Positions 7,802 through 16,955 of a stretch of 41,871 bases of DNA are shown here, piece by piece. Made by a program: the position numbers and the translations under genes. The notes beneath the pieces are model-generated. The model saw nothing but the letters and a program-made list of their open reading frames with translations. It was not told where the DNA came from and searched no databases. Source of the DNA: Nitrospirae bacterium JdFR-86 (GTDB lineage: Bacteria; Nitrospirota; Thermodesulfovibrionia; Thermodesulfovibrionales; JdFR-86). Position 1 is the stretch's first letter; the number at the start of each line of letters is the position of its first letter. The stretch is from contig MTOV01000004.1 of NCBI GenBank assembly GCA_002011815.1, positions 1 to 41,871 on the forward strand, written 5' to 3'.

Positions 7802-9187
7802 CTATCGCTTCTTTTTTCGCCAGTGTTTTATATTTCGCTGTAAAGTCCTGCTTATTGCAAGAGCTCCTGGAGGAACATTTTTTGTAATGGTAGAGCCTGC
7901 ACCGATATAAGAGCCTTTTCCGAGTTTTACAGGCGCTACGAGTTGCGAGTCACTTCCGACAAATACCCCATTTCCTATTACAGTCTCATGTTTTTTCACT
8001 CCGTCGTAATTGCATGTGATAGTGCCTGCGCCTATATTGACTTTCCTGCCGACTTTTGCATCTCCGATGTATGAAAGATGCATTGCCTTTGTGCCCTCGC
8101 CAACGATGGATTTTTTTACTTCAACAAAGTTTCCTATCTTTGATGAGACACCTATGCGGCTTCCGGGTCTTATATGGGCAAACGGTCCGACTTCTGCACG
8201 GGTATTGATAATCGAGTTTTCTATTACGGTTGAGTCTTTTATTATTGCGTTGTCTTTTATAGCACTGTCTATTATGCGGACGTTCGGGTAGATGGTGCAG
8301 TTTTTGCCGACCTTTGTATCGCCGTGGAGATATACATTCGGGTATATCAGTGTTTCGCTGCCTATTTTTACAGAAGGAGCGATGAAGACAGAAGATGCGT
8401 CAATGAAGTTTACTCCTTTTTTCACCCAGAAACTGATAATTCTTTTCCGCATGACTTCATGAACCTTCAGGAAGTCATGTTTTGTATTAACGCCCATAAA
8501 TTCTTCTTCGTTGCCCAGACAATAGACGCCTGTATCAATGCCTTTCTGTGCTGCTATCTGGATAATATCCGTAAGGTAGTATTCTTTTTTTCGTTTGTTG
8601 AGCTTTATATTCGAAAGGAGAGGTAGGGCATGAGCTTCAATTGCATATATGCCACTGTTGACCTCTTTTATGGTCTTTTCCTCTTCAGTTGCATCCTGCT
8701 CTTCGATTATCCTGAGGGGCTTTCCGAGTCTGTCTTTAAGGACTCTTCCGTATGAAGAAGGGTTTTCTGCAATAAAAGATATAAACGAAACAGAGTTTTT
8801 GTGTTTTCTGTGGAGCTTGAGGAATTTTTTAAGTGTTACGGAAGTAACGAGCGGGGTGTCTCCGTTCATCACGAGCACTGTGCCTTTAAACCCGTTTAGT
8901 TTAGTTGTTGCTGTCAACAGGGCGTGTGCTGTGCCTTTGGGTTTTTCCTGCACGGCAAACACGACGGTGTTTAAAGGTTTTAATGTATCTTCGATAACAT
9001 TGTGATTTTTGCCGACCACGATGATGATTTTTTCAGGTTTAAGGCTGGCTGCGGTCTCAAGTGGATACTGGAGCATGGGTCTGTCGTATATCCTGTGGAG
9101 GACCTTGGGGAGGGGGGATTTCATTCTTGTGCCCAGTCCGGCAGCTAATATAACGCAGGCAAGTCCTGTATCGCCTTTGGTGCTCAT
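7802..9187 (-). CDS. glmU: Bifunctional UDP-GlcNAc pyrophosphorylase / GlcN-1-P acetyltransferase GlmU
   Basis: Acetylates glucosamine-1-phosphate and couples it to UTP, giving UDP-GlcNAc for peptidoglycan and LPS. The N-terminal nucleotidyltransferase has the [16 protein letters not shown] signature; from about residue 250 the protein is a left-handed beta helix of hexapeptide repeats with the acetyltransferase segment [11 protein letters not shown]. Length 461 is normal. It overlaps yebC by four bases (ATGA type), implying translational coupling, and is followed at six bases by glmS. Confidence 0.97.
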   Translation of the reverse strand: MSTKGDTGLACVILAAGLGTRMKSPLPKVLHRIYDRPMLQYPLETAASLKPEKIIIVVGKNHNVIEDTLKPLNTVVFAVQEKPKGTAHALLTATTKLNGFKGTVLVMNGDTPLVTSVTLKKFLKLHRKHKNSVSFISFIAENPSSYGRVLKDRLGKPLRIIEEQDATEEEKTIKEVNSGIYAIEAHALPLLSNIKLNKRKKEYYLTDIIQIAAQKGIDTGVYCLGNEEEFMGVNTKHDFLKVHEVMRKRIISFWVKKGVNFIDASSVFIAPSVKIGSETLIYPNVYLHGDTKVGKNCTIYPNVRIIDSAIKDNAIIKDSTVIENSIINTRAEVGPFAHIRPGSRIGVSSKIGNFVEVKKSIVGEGTKAMHLSYIGDAKVGRKVNIGAGTITCNYDGVKKHETVIGNGVFVGSDSQLVAPVKLGKGSYIGAGSTITKNVPPGALAISRTLQRNIKHWRKKKR

Positions 9188-9945
9188 GATGAGATTTCTT
9201 CCTTTGCCATCACCTCATCAGGAATATTGAAGTTTGCATAGACGTTCTGCACGTCATCGTGGTCTTCGAGTGCATCCATGAGTCTTGTCATCTGCTCTGC
9301 AGCTTTTTCATCGAGGGTGACATAGCTTTTCGGCAGCATTGTCACCTCTGCAAATTCCACTGGTATCTTTGCATTCTCTATTGCAGTCTTTACTGCATCG
9401 ATGTCTTCCGGGGCTGTGATTATCTCGTAGTTTTCCTCCAGAGGGTCGTTCTTCATATCAAGGGCTCCTGCCTCGAGTGCAACAGCCATAAGTGAGTCTT
9501 CATCCACGTTCTTCTTATTAACAAGTATATATCCTTTTTTGTCAAACATCCATGCGACACAGCCTGCTTCTCCGAGATTACCGCCGTTTTTTGACATTAT
9601 GTGTCTGATTTCAGAGACAGTGCGGTTTTTGTTGTCAGTCAGGGCTGTGATATAGACAGCTACGCCATTGGGTCCGTATCCTTCATATACGGCTTCTTCG
9701 TAGGAAGCGCCTGGCAGTTCTCCTGTGCCTTTCATTATGGCTCTTTTGATATTCTCCTGAGGCATGTTTGCCTCTTTTGCCTTGTCGATTGCTGCCCTTA
9801 GCCTTGGATTTCCGTCAGGGTCTCCGCCGCCAATTCGTGCTGCTACTGAAATCTCCTTCACGATTTTGGAGAAAAGCTTGCCTTTTTTGGCATCCGTGTG
9901 TGCCTTCTTGTGTTTTATCTGCGCCCATTTAGAATGTCCAGCCAT
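9184..9945 (-). CDS. yebC: YebC/PmpR family protein
   Basis: Begins with the family signature [14 protein letters not shown] and has the three-domain architecture of YebC/TACO1 proteins over 253 residues. The family has been described both as DNA-binding regulators and, more recently, as ribosome-associated factors that help with difficult nascent sequences; which applies here cannot be read from the sequence. In many bacteria yebC precedes ruvC, but here it precedes glmU with a four-base overlap. It lies 11 bases after the TPR lipoprotein gene. Confidence 0.95.
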   Translation of the reverse strand: MAGHSKWAQIKHKKAHTDAKKGKLFSKIVKEISVAARIGGGDPDGNPRLRAAIDKAKEANMPQENIKRAIMKGTGELPGASYEEAVYEGYGPNGVAVYITALTDNKNRTVSEIRHIMSKNGGNLGEAGCVAWMFDKKGYILVNKKNVDEDSLMAVALEAGALDMKNDPLEENYEIITAPEDIDAVKTAIENAKIPVEFAEVTMLPKSYVTLDEKAAEQMTRLMDALEDHDDVQNVYANFNIPDEVMAKEEISS

Positions 9946-9956
9946 AGTATATCTCC

Positions 9957-10619
9957 TTATTGTTTCTTTATTTCTTCAAGTCTTTTCTTTGATATTCTGG
10001 CTTCCATCGATTTTGGAAAAAGCCGTCTTATTATTTTATAGCCTTTTTCTGCCTCTTTGAGGTCATCCAGGTTGAATTTTGCCTCAGAGTAAAAAAACAG
10101 AAACAACGGAGTTTTGAGTGTTCCGGTCTTTAAATATTCTTTAACATGCGGGGTGCAGAAATCCAGAAGTTTTTCCCATAGTCTGCTGTTGTAATAAAAG
10201 CGTGCCATTATATCGTCAATAAACATCTTTACGCGGGAGTCAGGATACTTTTCCACAAATTCTTTGTATAGTTTTTCGGCTTTTTCGATCTTTGGCGGGG
10301 AATAGTCCTCCAGATTCATGGTGATAAGTCTCAGGTAGCTTTCCTGTGCAAGGTAGGTGTCAGGGTATTCGTTTATTATTTTCCAGTATCCAGCCTCCAT
10401 CTGTGGAAGTATTGTTCGCCTGTCGACGTTTGCGGTCATGTTCAGGATTTCTTCGTATGTCTGCCATGATTTTTTTTCTTGTTCGGCAATTGGCAGTTTC
10501 TTTTCCGGAGGAGGCGGGACTTCGGGAGTTACGACTTCCTTTCTGGGCACAGCAGCGCAGGATAAAACCAGAATCATTATTGATATAAAAACCGTATATC
10601 TGAGGTAGTTATTCATCAT
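9957..10619 (-). CDS. TPR-like outer-membrane lipoprotein (BamD-like helical repeats)
   Basis: A 220-residue protein with a lipoprotein signal: a basic/hydrophobic stretch and lipobox LVLSC, giving acylated Cys21, followed by a Pro-rich linker. The rest is helical with repeated Y-x-L/Y-P-x-S patterns ([45 protein letters not shown]), resembling tetratricopeptide or BamD/YbgF-type repeats. It probably anchors in a membrane and binds a partner. Its start overlaps the end of the FGE-like gene by 11 bases, suggesting the two secreted proteins work together. The exact function is not recognised. Confidence 0.8.
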   Translation of the reverse strand: MMNNYLRYTVFISIMILVLSCAAVPRKEVVTPEVPPPPEKKLPIAEQEKKSWQTYEEILNMTANVDRRTILPQMEAGYWKIINEYPDTYLAQESYLRLITMNLEDYSPPKIEKAEKLYKEFVEKYPDSRVKMFIDDIMARFYYNSRLWEKLLDFCTPHVKEYLKTGTLKTPLFLFFYSEAKFNLDDLKEAEKGYKIIRRLFPKSMEARISKKRLEEIKKQ

Positions 10620-11496
10620 TTTTATCCTTCCTGTTTATATCCATTACACATCTGAAGCCGACACCATCATCCTTAGAGTGTGGTGAGCTGTAGTTTCTGA
10701 ATGCGACCCTTAGCACGTATGCTGAGTTATACCATGAACCGCCTCTCAGGACTTTTTTGCTTCCTGTGGGTGGACCCTGAGGATTTTTTTTGGGTGATTC
10801 TTTGTAGTAGTATGGATGATACCAGTCAGAGCACCATTCCCAGACGTTACCTGCCATGTCGTAAAGCCCGTAGCCGTTTGGATGATAACTGCCCACTCTT
10901 TCTGTAGGTGGAGGGACGTCATTGCTATACCATCTTCTGTCGAATACGATTCCGTCTGTCGGGAGCTCATTACCCCAGGGGAAACGTTTTCCCTTAAGCC
11001 CGCCTCTTGCTGCCTTTTCCCATTCAGCCTCTGTGGGCAGTCTTTCTCCTACCCAGCGACAGTATTTGTCTGCTGCATACCAGCTTACACTTAATACTGG
11101 AAACGATTCATAACCTTCCAATGCCTTATACATTCCGTCCTCATATATTATTTCCGTAGGCCACCAGTTCTTTCTTTCATCTGTCTCCAGGTCATTTCTT
11201 ATGACTACCCATCTCCATCTCTCGCCCAGTTTGCCTTCGGATGGTCTTACGGCATTAAGAAATTTTGCAAACTGTCCGTTTGTTATTTCATATCTGTCCA
11301 TATAGAAGCTGTCTATATAGACCTTGTGTTTAGGGGCTGTTTCTTTCAAGTCTCTGTCGTCACTACCCATTATGAATTTACCTGCCGGGATAAGCACCAT
11401 TTCCACACCGTCTTTTCCGACTATGGTTTTTGGAAGGTCTTCAGCCAAGACCGGCACGGAAAGGAATAATATGCCCAAAAGAGCCAAAAATTTCAT
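10609..11496 (-). CDS. Secreted SUMF1/FGE-sulfatase domain protein
   Basis: A signal peptide (residues 1 to about 18, ending VLA) is followed by one formylglycine-generating-enzyme-like domain: MVLIPAGKFIMGSDD near the start, YEITNGQFAKF, RLPTEAEWEKAARGG, NVWEWCSDWYHPYYY and LRGGSWYNSAYVLRVAFRN near the end. Domains of this fold range from sulfatase-activating enzymes to non-catalytic proteins. The paired redox cysteines of true FGE are not evident, so activity as FGE is doubtful. Between an NtrC-type regulator (nine bases upstream) and a TPR lipoprotein (overlapping), it may belong to an envelope or signalling module. Confidence 0.88.
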   Translation of the reverse strand: MKFLALLGILFLSVPVLAEDLPKTIVGKDGVEMVLIPAGKFIMGSDDRDLKETAPKHKVYIDSFYMDRYEITNGQFAKFLNAVRPSEGKLGERWRWVVIRNDLETDERKNWWPTEIIYEDGMYKALEGYESFPVLSVSWYAADKYCRWVGERLPTEAEWEKAARGGLKGKRFPWGNELPTDGIVFDRRWYSNDVPPPTERVGSYHPNGYGLYDMAGNVWEWCSDWYHPYYYKESPKKNPQGPPTGSKKVLRGGSWYNSAYVLRVAFRNYSSPHSKDDGVGFRCVMDINRKDKNDE

Positions 11497-11504
11497 ACCC
11501 GAAC

Positions 11505-12878
11505 TTAGGTTATGTTGTATTCTTTTATTTTTGTTAAAAGGGTTTTGTAGCTTACCTTCAGCATTTCAGCAACACGGGTTTTATTCCCGCCTGCCTCTTT
11601 AAGTGCTTTTTTAATCCGTTCTGTTTCAGCCAATCTCATTGCTTCTCTGGCTACTTCGTGAAGTGTTCCGTTCATAGGCATTCCTTTTAGCATGAGACTG
11701 CCCTGCTGTATAGGGCTCAGAGAGATATGTTCAGGAGAAATCGTCTTGCCGTCACATAGTATTATAGCACGCTCTATAGTGTTTTCAAGCTCTCGGACGT
11801 TTCCTTTCCAGTCGTAATTAAGCAGGAGCTCGAGTGCTTCGTCAGAGATTTCTTTTTCACTGGTTTTTAGCTCCACTGAATATTTTTTGATGAAATACTC
11901 TACGAGCAGGGGGATGTCTTCTCTTCTTTCTCTAAGCGGGGGCACTTTTATCGGAAAGACGTTCAATCTGTAATAAAGGTCTTCTCTGAAAGACCCTTCC
12001 TGCACTGCAGTCTCAAGGTTTTTGTTGCTTGCGGCAATAACCCTGACATCTATTTTAACGGTTTTTGTGCCTCCGAGACGTTCTATTTCTCCTTCCTGTA
12101 TTGCTCTGAGGAGCTTTGCCTGAAGAGCCGTGTTCAGTTCTCCTATTTCATCGAGGAATATTGTGCCTTTGTTGGCAAGTTCAAATTTCCCGAGTTTTCT
12201 TGAATCAGCACCTGTAAATGAGCCTTTTTCATAGCCGAAGAGTTCTGATTCAAGAAGGTCTTTTGGTATGGCAGCGCAGTTTATAGGAACAAAGGGGTAG
12301 TCTTTACGACCGCTGAGATGGTGAATAGCTCTGGCAAACAGCTCTTTGCCTGTGCCGCTTTCGCCGAGTATAAGCACGGTGGTCTTGGTGGGTGCTACCT
12401 TCTGGACTTTCTTGGCAACATCCAGAATTTTTTCGCTTTTGCCTATTATTGCAGGCAGTCCAAGACGGGATGAAAACTCTTCCCTGAGCAGAATGTTTTC
12501 TGTTATAAGGCGCTGGTTTTCGAGTGCCCTTCTTATGAGCATGAGCAGATGGTCTATGTCAAAGGGTTTTGTAATGAAGTCAAAAGCGCCTTGTTTCATT
12601 GCAGCAACAGCGGTCTCCACAGAGCCGTATGCAGTCATTACTACAACCGGTATGAGTGGGTTTTCCTCTTTTGATGCCCTGAGCACCTCCATCCCGTCCT
12701 TATCAGGAAGCTTGAGGTCTGTAAGAACCATGTCCAGTCTGTCTTCTTTTATCCTTTTAATGCCTTCTTCGCCGTCTTTTGCAACTATTACCCTATAACC
12801 TTCAGCCTCAAGGGTCTCTTTAAGCATCAGAGCCATTGATTCTTTGTCTTCGACTATCAGAATCGTCTGCATGGACAT
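11505..12878 (-). CDS. Sigma-54-dependent NtrC-family response regulator
   Basis: Receiver domain at residues 1-120 with phospho-acceptor D54 (VLTDLKLPD), central AAA+ sigma-54 interaction domain with Walker A GESGTGKE and the sigma-54 contact loop as GSFTGA (the second residue is Ser rather than the usual Ala), and a Fis-type helix-turn-helix at the C-terminus (GGNKTRVAEMLKVSYKTLL). It activates sigma-54 promoters once phosphorylated. No kinase gene is adjacent, so its partner is elsewhere. It heads the minus-strand run and is divergent from ppx over a 46-base gap. Confidence 0.93.
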   Translation of the reverse strand: MSMQTILIVEDKESMALMLKETLEAEGYRVIVAKDGEEGIKRIKEDRLDMVLTDLKLPDKDGMEVLRASKEENPLIPVVVMTAYGSVETAVAAMKQGAFDFITKPFDIDHLLMLIRRALENQRLITENILLREEFSSRLGLPAIIGKSEKILDVAKKVQKVAPTKTTVLILGESGTGKELFARAIHHLSGRKDYPFVPINCAAIPKDLLESELFGYEKGSFTGADSRKLGKFELANKGTIFLDEIGELNTALQAKLLRAIQEGEIERLGGTKTVKIDVRVIAASNKNLETAVQEGSFREDLYYRLNVFPIKVPPLRERREDIPLLVEYFIKKYSVELKTSEKEISDEALELLLNYDWKGNVRELENTIERAIILCDGKTISPEHISLSPIQQGSLMLKGMPMNGTLHEVAREAMRLAETERIKKALKEAGGNKTRVAEMLKVSYKTLLTKIKEYNIT

Positions 12879-12912
12879 AGTTTAGTTTAACATAAAGATG
12901 TAAGCCTTCAGC

Positions 12913-12918
12913 TATAAT
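12913..12918 (+). promoter_or_regulatory. Possible -10 element for ppx giving a near-leaderless mRNA
   Basis: A perfect tataat lies seven bases before the ppx ATG at 12925, in the 46-base divergent gap. If used, transcription would start on or next to the initiation codon. No convincing -35 is visible 16-18 bases upstream and no ribosome site precedes the ATG, so support is partial. Confidence 0.35.
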
Positions 12919-12924
12919 TGATTT

Positions 12925-13863
12925 ATGTATTTGGCATCTGTAGATGTAGGCTCTAATACGCTCAGGCTTCTCATAGGACGTGCCAGCAAAGAGGGTTTTG
13001 TTCCTGTCCGATACGAGCGGGTGATAACAAGACTTGCCAGCGGTATAACTGAAACCGGTGTGCTTGGAAAAGCAGAGATGGAGAAAACCCTTCAGGTATT
13101 AAAAGACTTTTCGGAAATTATAGGAAGATGTGGGGTCAGGCATGTAAAAGCAGTGGGGACGAGCGCCCTCAGAGAGGCAAAAAACTCAGGAGAGTTTCTG
13201 AACCGTGTCCTTTCTGAGACAGGCATAAACATAGAGGTAATCTCCGGACAAAAAGAAGCAGAGCTTACTGCAAAAGGTGTATTGTCCTCTTTACCATTGG
13301 ATAAAAAACAACAGATGTCTTTGATAGTGGATATAGGAGGTGGAAGCACCGAGTGGATTCTCTGCAGGGAAGAGGAAGTTCTACGCAGGGGAACAATACC
13401 TGTAGGGGTAGTAAAACTTGTGGATAAATATATAAAGTCAGACCCGCCTTCTAAGGAAGAAATCCAGGGTCTTGGTGTCGAGGCTGAAGGTGTTGCAGAA
13501 ACTGTCAAAAAGAATGTTATAGCCTATACGGACAGTGATATGATTTTAATAGGCACAGCAGGAACTGCAACAACACTTGCTGCCATAGACCTGGAACTTG
13601 AAGACTACAGCAGGGAAAAGGTTCACGGGCATGAAATCTCACTGGACAGGCTTAAGGAACTTTTCTTCATGCTTGTGTCTCTTTCACTGAAAGACAGAAG
13701 CAATGTAAAAGGGCTTGAGCCTGAAAGGGCAGACTTGATTATACCCGGCATACTTCTTACAATTAAACTGATAGAGGCACTGAATGGTCGGAACATTCTT
13801 ATAAGTGATCACGGACTGCTTGAAGGAGCCCTTCTAACGCTTTCCATGGAGGTACAGAAATAA
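12925..13863 (+). CDS. ppx: Ppx/GppA-type exopolyphosphatase/pppGpp phosphatase
   Basis: A 312-residue actin-fold phosphatase. ASVDVGSNTLRLLIG near the N-terminus and DIGGGSTEW around residue 140 are the two phosphate-binding motifs; TAGTATTLAA and the VHGHEIS segment are also typical. Short Ppx/GppA proteins of this size remove terminal phosphate from polyphosphate or hydrolyse pppGpp; the two cannot be separated from sequence alone. The end of the gene carries the ggagg that probably serves the following diguanylate cyclase gene. Confidence 0.92.
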   Translation: MYLASVDVGSNTLRLLIGRASKEGFVPVRYERVITRLASGITETGVLGKAEMEKTLQVLKDFSEIIGRCGVRHVKAVGTSALREAKNSGEFLNRVLSETGINIEVISGQKEAELTAKGVLSSLPLDKKQQMSLIVDIGGGSTEWILCREEEVLRRGTIPVGVVKLVDKYIKSDPPSKEEIQGLGVEAEGVAETVKKNVIAYTDSDMILIGTAGTATTLAAIDLELEDYSREKVHGHEISLDRLKELFFMLVSLSLKDRSNVKGLEPERADLIIPGILLTIKLIEALNGRNILISDHGLLEGALLTLSMEVQK

Positions 13864-13907
13864 ATATCATACGCAAATTATTTGGTAGTAAGGTAACCAT
13901 TCCTTTT

Positions 13908-15245
13908 TTGGACTATCTGAAAGATCCGGTAGTCGTACTGGCGAGAGACGGTCGTGTGCTCGAAGTAAACACTGCATTTTCCGAGCTGGCAAAAGTTGAC
14001 AAGCAGGATATTGTATCAACGGACTGCCGCGAAACAGAGCCTTTAAGTTCTCTGTGGAACAGCATAACTGGCTGCATACTTTATCGGAAAGAGCAGTCTG
14101 AGAGAATAACATTCGGAAATATGGTATTGGATGCGTCTATAATTCCGATAATGAGCGACGATCATGTAGAGCACATATGCATTGTATTGAAAGACATATC
14201 TTCATTTGTAAATCTTGAGAAAGAAATAATCAGAAAGAACAAGGAGCTTATCATAACAAACACGCTTTCGAGCACATTTATATCCTCGGACAATTTGGGT
14301 TCTGTATTCAATGAGCTTTTGGAGAAGGTGCTGATGATCTCAGACATAAGCATAGGCTGGATAGTGGTGAGGGAGGATGATGCTTTTGTTCTGAAGAGTT
14401 TAAGCGGGGCATCCCGCGATTTCATAGCCAAGCTTGAGGGCGGAAAACTCGATTTCCTGTATAATGATGCGTTGAAGTCAAGCGAGCCGCTCTATGTTCT
14501 TGAGTCCTCAGACACGGCTGTGATAGATGATTTGAAAAAAGAAGGAATAGTGTTCTTGGCCTTAATGCCTCTTAGAGTCGGCATTGATATAATGGGTTTT
14601 CTTGTGCTGGCAAGCAGAGTAGAGATAACACTGGATTTTGATTTTATATCGTTGCTTTCTTTAATTGGCAACAGTCTGTCAGTGATTGCGGAAAAAATAA
14701 GGCTGTTTCAGGAGACACGACGCCTTGCTATCACAGATGCTTTGACAGGACTGTATAATATTAGATACTTCTATGATGTATTGAACACGGAAATGGCAAG
14801 GACTCAAAGATATTCAACACCTTTTTCTCTTGTGCTGTTTGACATAGACGATTTCAAATCGCTAAACGACACTTATGGACATCAGGCAGGAGACGATGTC
14901 TTACGCACAGTGGCTGATATACTGAAATATGCATCAAGGAAGACCGATACCGTTGCGAGATACGGTGGCGAGGAGTTCATAGCATTGTTGCCGAACACTC
15001 CAAAGGGAGAAGCGTTTAAGCTTGCAACCAGGATAAAAGACGCTGTGGAACAGGCTGCCATGTTAGGTGATGAACGTGTCAAAATAACGCTGAGCGGTGG
15101 AGTGGCAACATTTCCAGAGGATGCGCCGGATGCAAAATCCTTGCTCAATGCTGCTGATATAGCAATGTATGAAGCGAAAGCAGCAGGGAAAAAACAAATT
15201 TGCTGTTATAGAAAGCATGGAAAAAGTATTCAAAAGACCCAGTAG
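13908..15245 (+). CDS. Diguanylate cyclase with PAS and GAF sensor domains
   Basis: Makes cyclic di-GMP from GTP. Layout: a PAS-like region (about 1-110), a GAF-like region (about 120-265), and a GGDEF domain with the active-site form GGEEF at 353-357. The inhibitory I-site R-K-T-D at 344-347, five residues before GGEEF, predicts product feedback. There is no membrane segment, so it senses something inside the cell. The only standard start is TTG at 13908, poorly preceded by a ribosome site; the frame stays open upstream into the ppx stop, where a ggagg sits seven bases before an AUA, so the true N-terminus may be about 16 residues longer. Confidence 0.9.
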   Translation: MDYLKDPVVVLARDGRVLEVNTAFSELAKVDKQDIVSTDCRETEPLSSLWNSITGCILYRKEQSERITFGNMVLDASIIPIMSDDHVEHICIVLKDISSFVNLEKEIIRKNKELIITNTLSSTFISSDNLGSVFNELLEKVLMISDISIGWIVVREDDAFVLKSLSGASRDFIAKLEGGKLDFLYNDALKSSEPLYVLESSDTAVIDDLKKEGIVFLALMPLRVGIDIMGFLVLASRVEITLDFDFISLLSLIGNSLSVIAEKIRLFQETRRLAITDALTGLYNIRYFYDVLNTEMARTQRYSTPFSLVLFDIDDFKSLNDTYGHQAGDDVLRTVADILKYASRKTDTVARYGGEEFIALLPNTPKGEAFKLATRIKDAVEQAAMLGDERVKITLSGGVATFPEDAPDAKSLLNAADIAMYEAKAAGKKQICCYRKHGKSIQKTQ

Positions 15246-15957
15246 TCTGAAGGACGTTCCGTTTAGATACTGTCCTGGCTGTGGTCATAGTCTTGCCCAC
15301 AGGATTATAGCGGAGTGCATAGACAAACTCGGCATAAGAGAGAAGGTTGTGGGCATCGCACCTGTAGGCTGTGCAGTGTTTGCGTATGATTATTTTAATT
15401 TCGATGTATTGGAAGTTGCTCATGGGAGACCTCCGGCTGCTGCCACAGGGCTGAAAAGGGTCATGCCTGACAGGATAATATTCTCTTATCAGGGGGATGG
15501 CGACCTTGCGGCAATCGGCACGGCAGAGATCGTCCATGCTGCAAGCAGGGGAGAAAACATAACCGTGTTTTTTATAAATAACGCCACTTACGGCATGACC
15601 GGCGGACAGATGGCACCCACTACATTACGTGAACAGGTAACGACAACCACACCGCAGGGAAGAACTTCAGGGTATCCTCTTCGGGTTTCAGAACTCCTTT
15701 CGTCAATCGAAGGAGCGTCTTTCATCGCAAGGACATCTCTGGATTCTGCAAAAAACATAAAAGTGACAAGAAAGACCGTAGAGAAAGCCCTGAAGTATCA
15801 GATTGAAGGCAAGGGCTTTTCAATGGTGGAGATGCTTTCGCCTTGTCCTACAGACTGGTGGATGTCGCCTGAGGAGTCCCTTAAATGGATTCGTTCAAAA
15901 ATGCTGGAGATTTATCCCCTCGGCGTATTCAAGGACAAATTCATGGAGGATGACTGA
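15217..15957 (+). CDS. 2-oxoacid:ferredoxin oxidoreductase, beta (thiamine diphosphate) subunit
   Basis: The thiamine-diphosphate subunit of a KorB/VorC-type enzyme that oxidises a 2-oxoacid with CoA and ferredoxin, or runs in reverse to fix CO2. C19-P-G-C22-G-H is the FeS/TPP signature; GDGDLAAIG and NNATYGMTGGQMAPTT are the TPP/Mg motifs. The ORF opens at 15169, but the ATG at 15217 (MEKVFKRP) matches the family start and overlaps the cyclase gene by 29 bases. The gamma subunit follows after two bases. The alpha subunit, expected just upstream, is missing and a diguanylate cyclase stands in its place. Substrate (2-oxoglutarate, branched-chain or other) is uncertain. Confidence 0.9.
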   Translation: MEKVFKRPSSLKDVPFRYCPGCGHSLAHRIIAECIDKLGIREKVVGIAPVGCAVFAYDYFNFDVLEVAHGRPPAAATGLKRVMPDRIIFSYQGDGDLAAIGTAEIVHAASRGENITVFFINNATYGMTGGQMAPTTLREQVTTTTPQGRTSGYPLRVSELLSSIEGASFIARTSLDSAKNIKVTRKTVEKALKYQIEGKGFSMVEMLSPCPTDWWMSPEESLKWIRSKMLEIYPLGVFKDKFMEDD

Positions 15958-15959
15958 AA

Positions 15960-16514
15960 ATGCAGAGCGTGTTGATTGCTGGCTCCGGAGGGCAGGGTAT
16001 CTTGTTTTTGGGCAAGCTTCTTGCCCAGAGTGTAATGACAGAGGGCAGAAATGTTACATGGTTTCCCTCATACGGAGCAGAAGTGCGGGGTGGAACAGCT
16101 AATTGTATGGTAATCATCTCGGATGAGATGATAGGCTCCCCGATATTAAAAAATCCTGATATACTTGTGGTGCTGAATGAGGCGTCAAAAGAGAGATTTG
16201 AAAGCCGGCTCAGGCAGGACGGGCTTATGATTCTGGACTCCTCACTTATAAAGAAACCTGTGGCAAGAAAAGATGTGTATGTTATAAACGTGCCTGCAAC
16301 TGAGATAGCCGCTTCTTTAGGCAGTGCAAAGTCTGCAAACATGGTCATGCTGGGAGCATTGATTTCCGGGGGGAAACTGGTTAGTGAAGACTCTGCCCTA
16401 AATGCGCTCGAAGAGCTGACACCTCCCAGAAGAAGAAAAAACCTCGACATAAACAAGCGCGCTTTAAGAAAGGGGAAGGCTTTCTGTGACAATAAGGAAG
16501 GCAAAAGCCTCTGA
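15960..16514 (+). CDS. 2-oxoacid:ferredoxin oxidoreductase, gamma subunit
   Basis: A 184-residue gamma-type subunit: the GSGGQGILFLGKLLAQS start, PSYGAEVRGGTANCMVIIS, and NMVMLGALI near the end are standard for KorC/VorA-gamma proteins. It belongs with the beta subunit two bases upstream. Together they make an incomplete enzyme unless an alpha subunit is supplied from another locus. The next gene begins 29 bases before its stop. Confidence 0.92.
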   Translation: MQSVLIAGSGGQGILFLGKLLAQSVMTEGRNVTWFPSYGAEVRGGTANCMVIISDEMIGSPILKNPDILVVLNEASKERFESRLRQDGLMILDSSLIKKPVARKDVYVINVPATEIAASLGSAKSANMVMLGALISGGKLVSEDSALNALEELTPPRRRKNLDINKRALRKGKAFCDNKEGKSL

Positions 16515-16938
16515 TATAAGGGCTATACACAATCTCGTAAACAATTTTGCAAAAAGACATGGAATAATACCGAGGTCTTTAAATGACCTGTATGAGCACA
16601 TCAGAGACCTGATAGTCTGCGAGGAAGACGGTCATATTAAAGGCGTATGTGCACTGCATGTGCTCTGGGAAGACCTTGCAGAAGTAAGGTCTCTTGTTGT
16701 AAAAAAGGACTCACAGGGCAAAGGCATAGGAAAGGCTCTTGTAAAAAGGGCTCTTAAGGATGCAAGGATACTGGGCATAAAAAGAGTGTTTGCCCTTACA
16801 TATAATCCTGAGTTCTTTAAGATGCTCGGTTTTAAGGATATTGACAAGTCGAAGTTGCCCCAGAAGATATGGGGAGACTGTTTAAAATGCCACAAATTCC
16901 CTGAATGCGATGAAGTGGCTGTGATTATTGAATTGTAA
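16486..16938 (+). CDS. GNAT acetyltransferase, short ArgA-like N-acetylglutamate synthase
   Basis: Starts with GTG at 16486, inside the gamma-subunit gene. A single 150-residue GNAT domain with acetyl-CoA loop QGKGIGKAL, and the C-terminal pattern KLPQKIW-x2-CLKCHKFPECDEVAV, which marks the stand-alone ArgA-type acetyltransferases that make N-acetylglutamate for arginine synthesis in bacteria lacking the classical kinase-fused enzyme. Assignment rests on that C-terminal Cys-containing pattern. No other arg gene is present. Operon position after the oxidoreductase and before purN suggests ordinary co-transcription. Confidence 0.85.
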   Translation: MTIRKAKASDIRAIHNLVNNFAKRHGIIPRSLNDLYEHIRDLIVCEEDGHIKGVCALHVLWEDLAEVRSLVVKKDSQGKGIGKALVKRALKDARILGIKRVFALTYNPEFFKMLGFKDIDKSKLPQKIWGDCLKCHKFPECDEVAVIIEL

Positions 16939-16955
16939 AGGAGGGTCAGGCTGCT

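Noticed and set aside
11505-12878. GSFTGA loop as a sign of a non-functional sigma-54 activator
   Set aside because: Ser at the second position of the loop occurs in working activators; all other motifs are intact.
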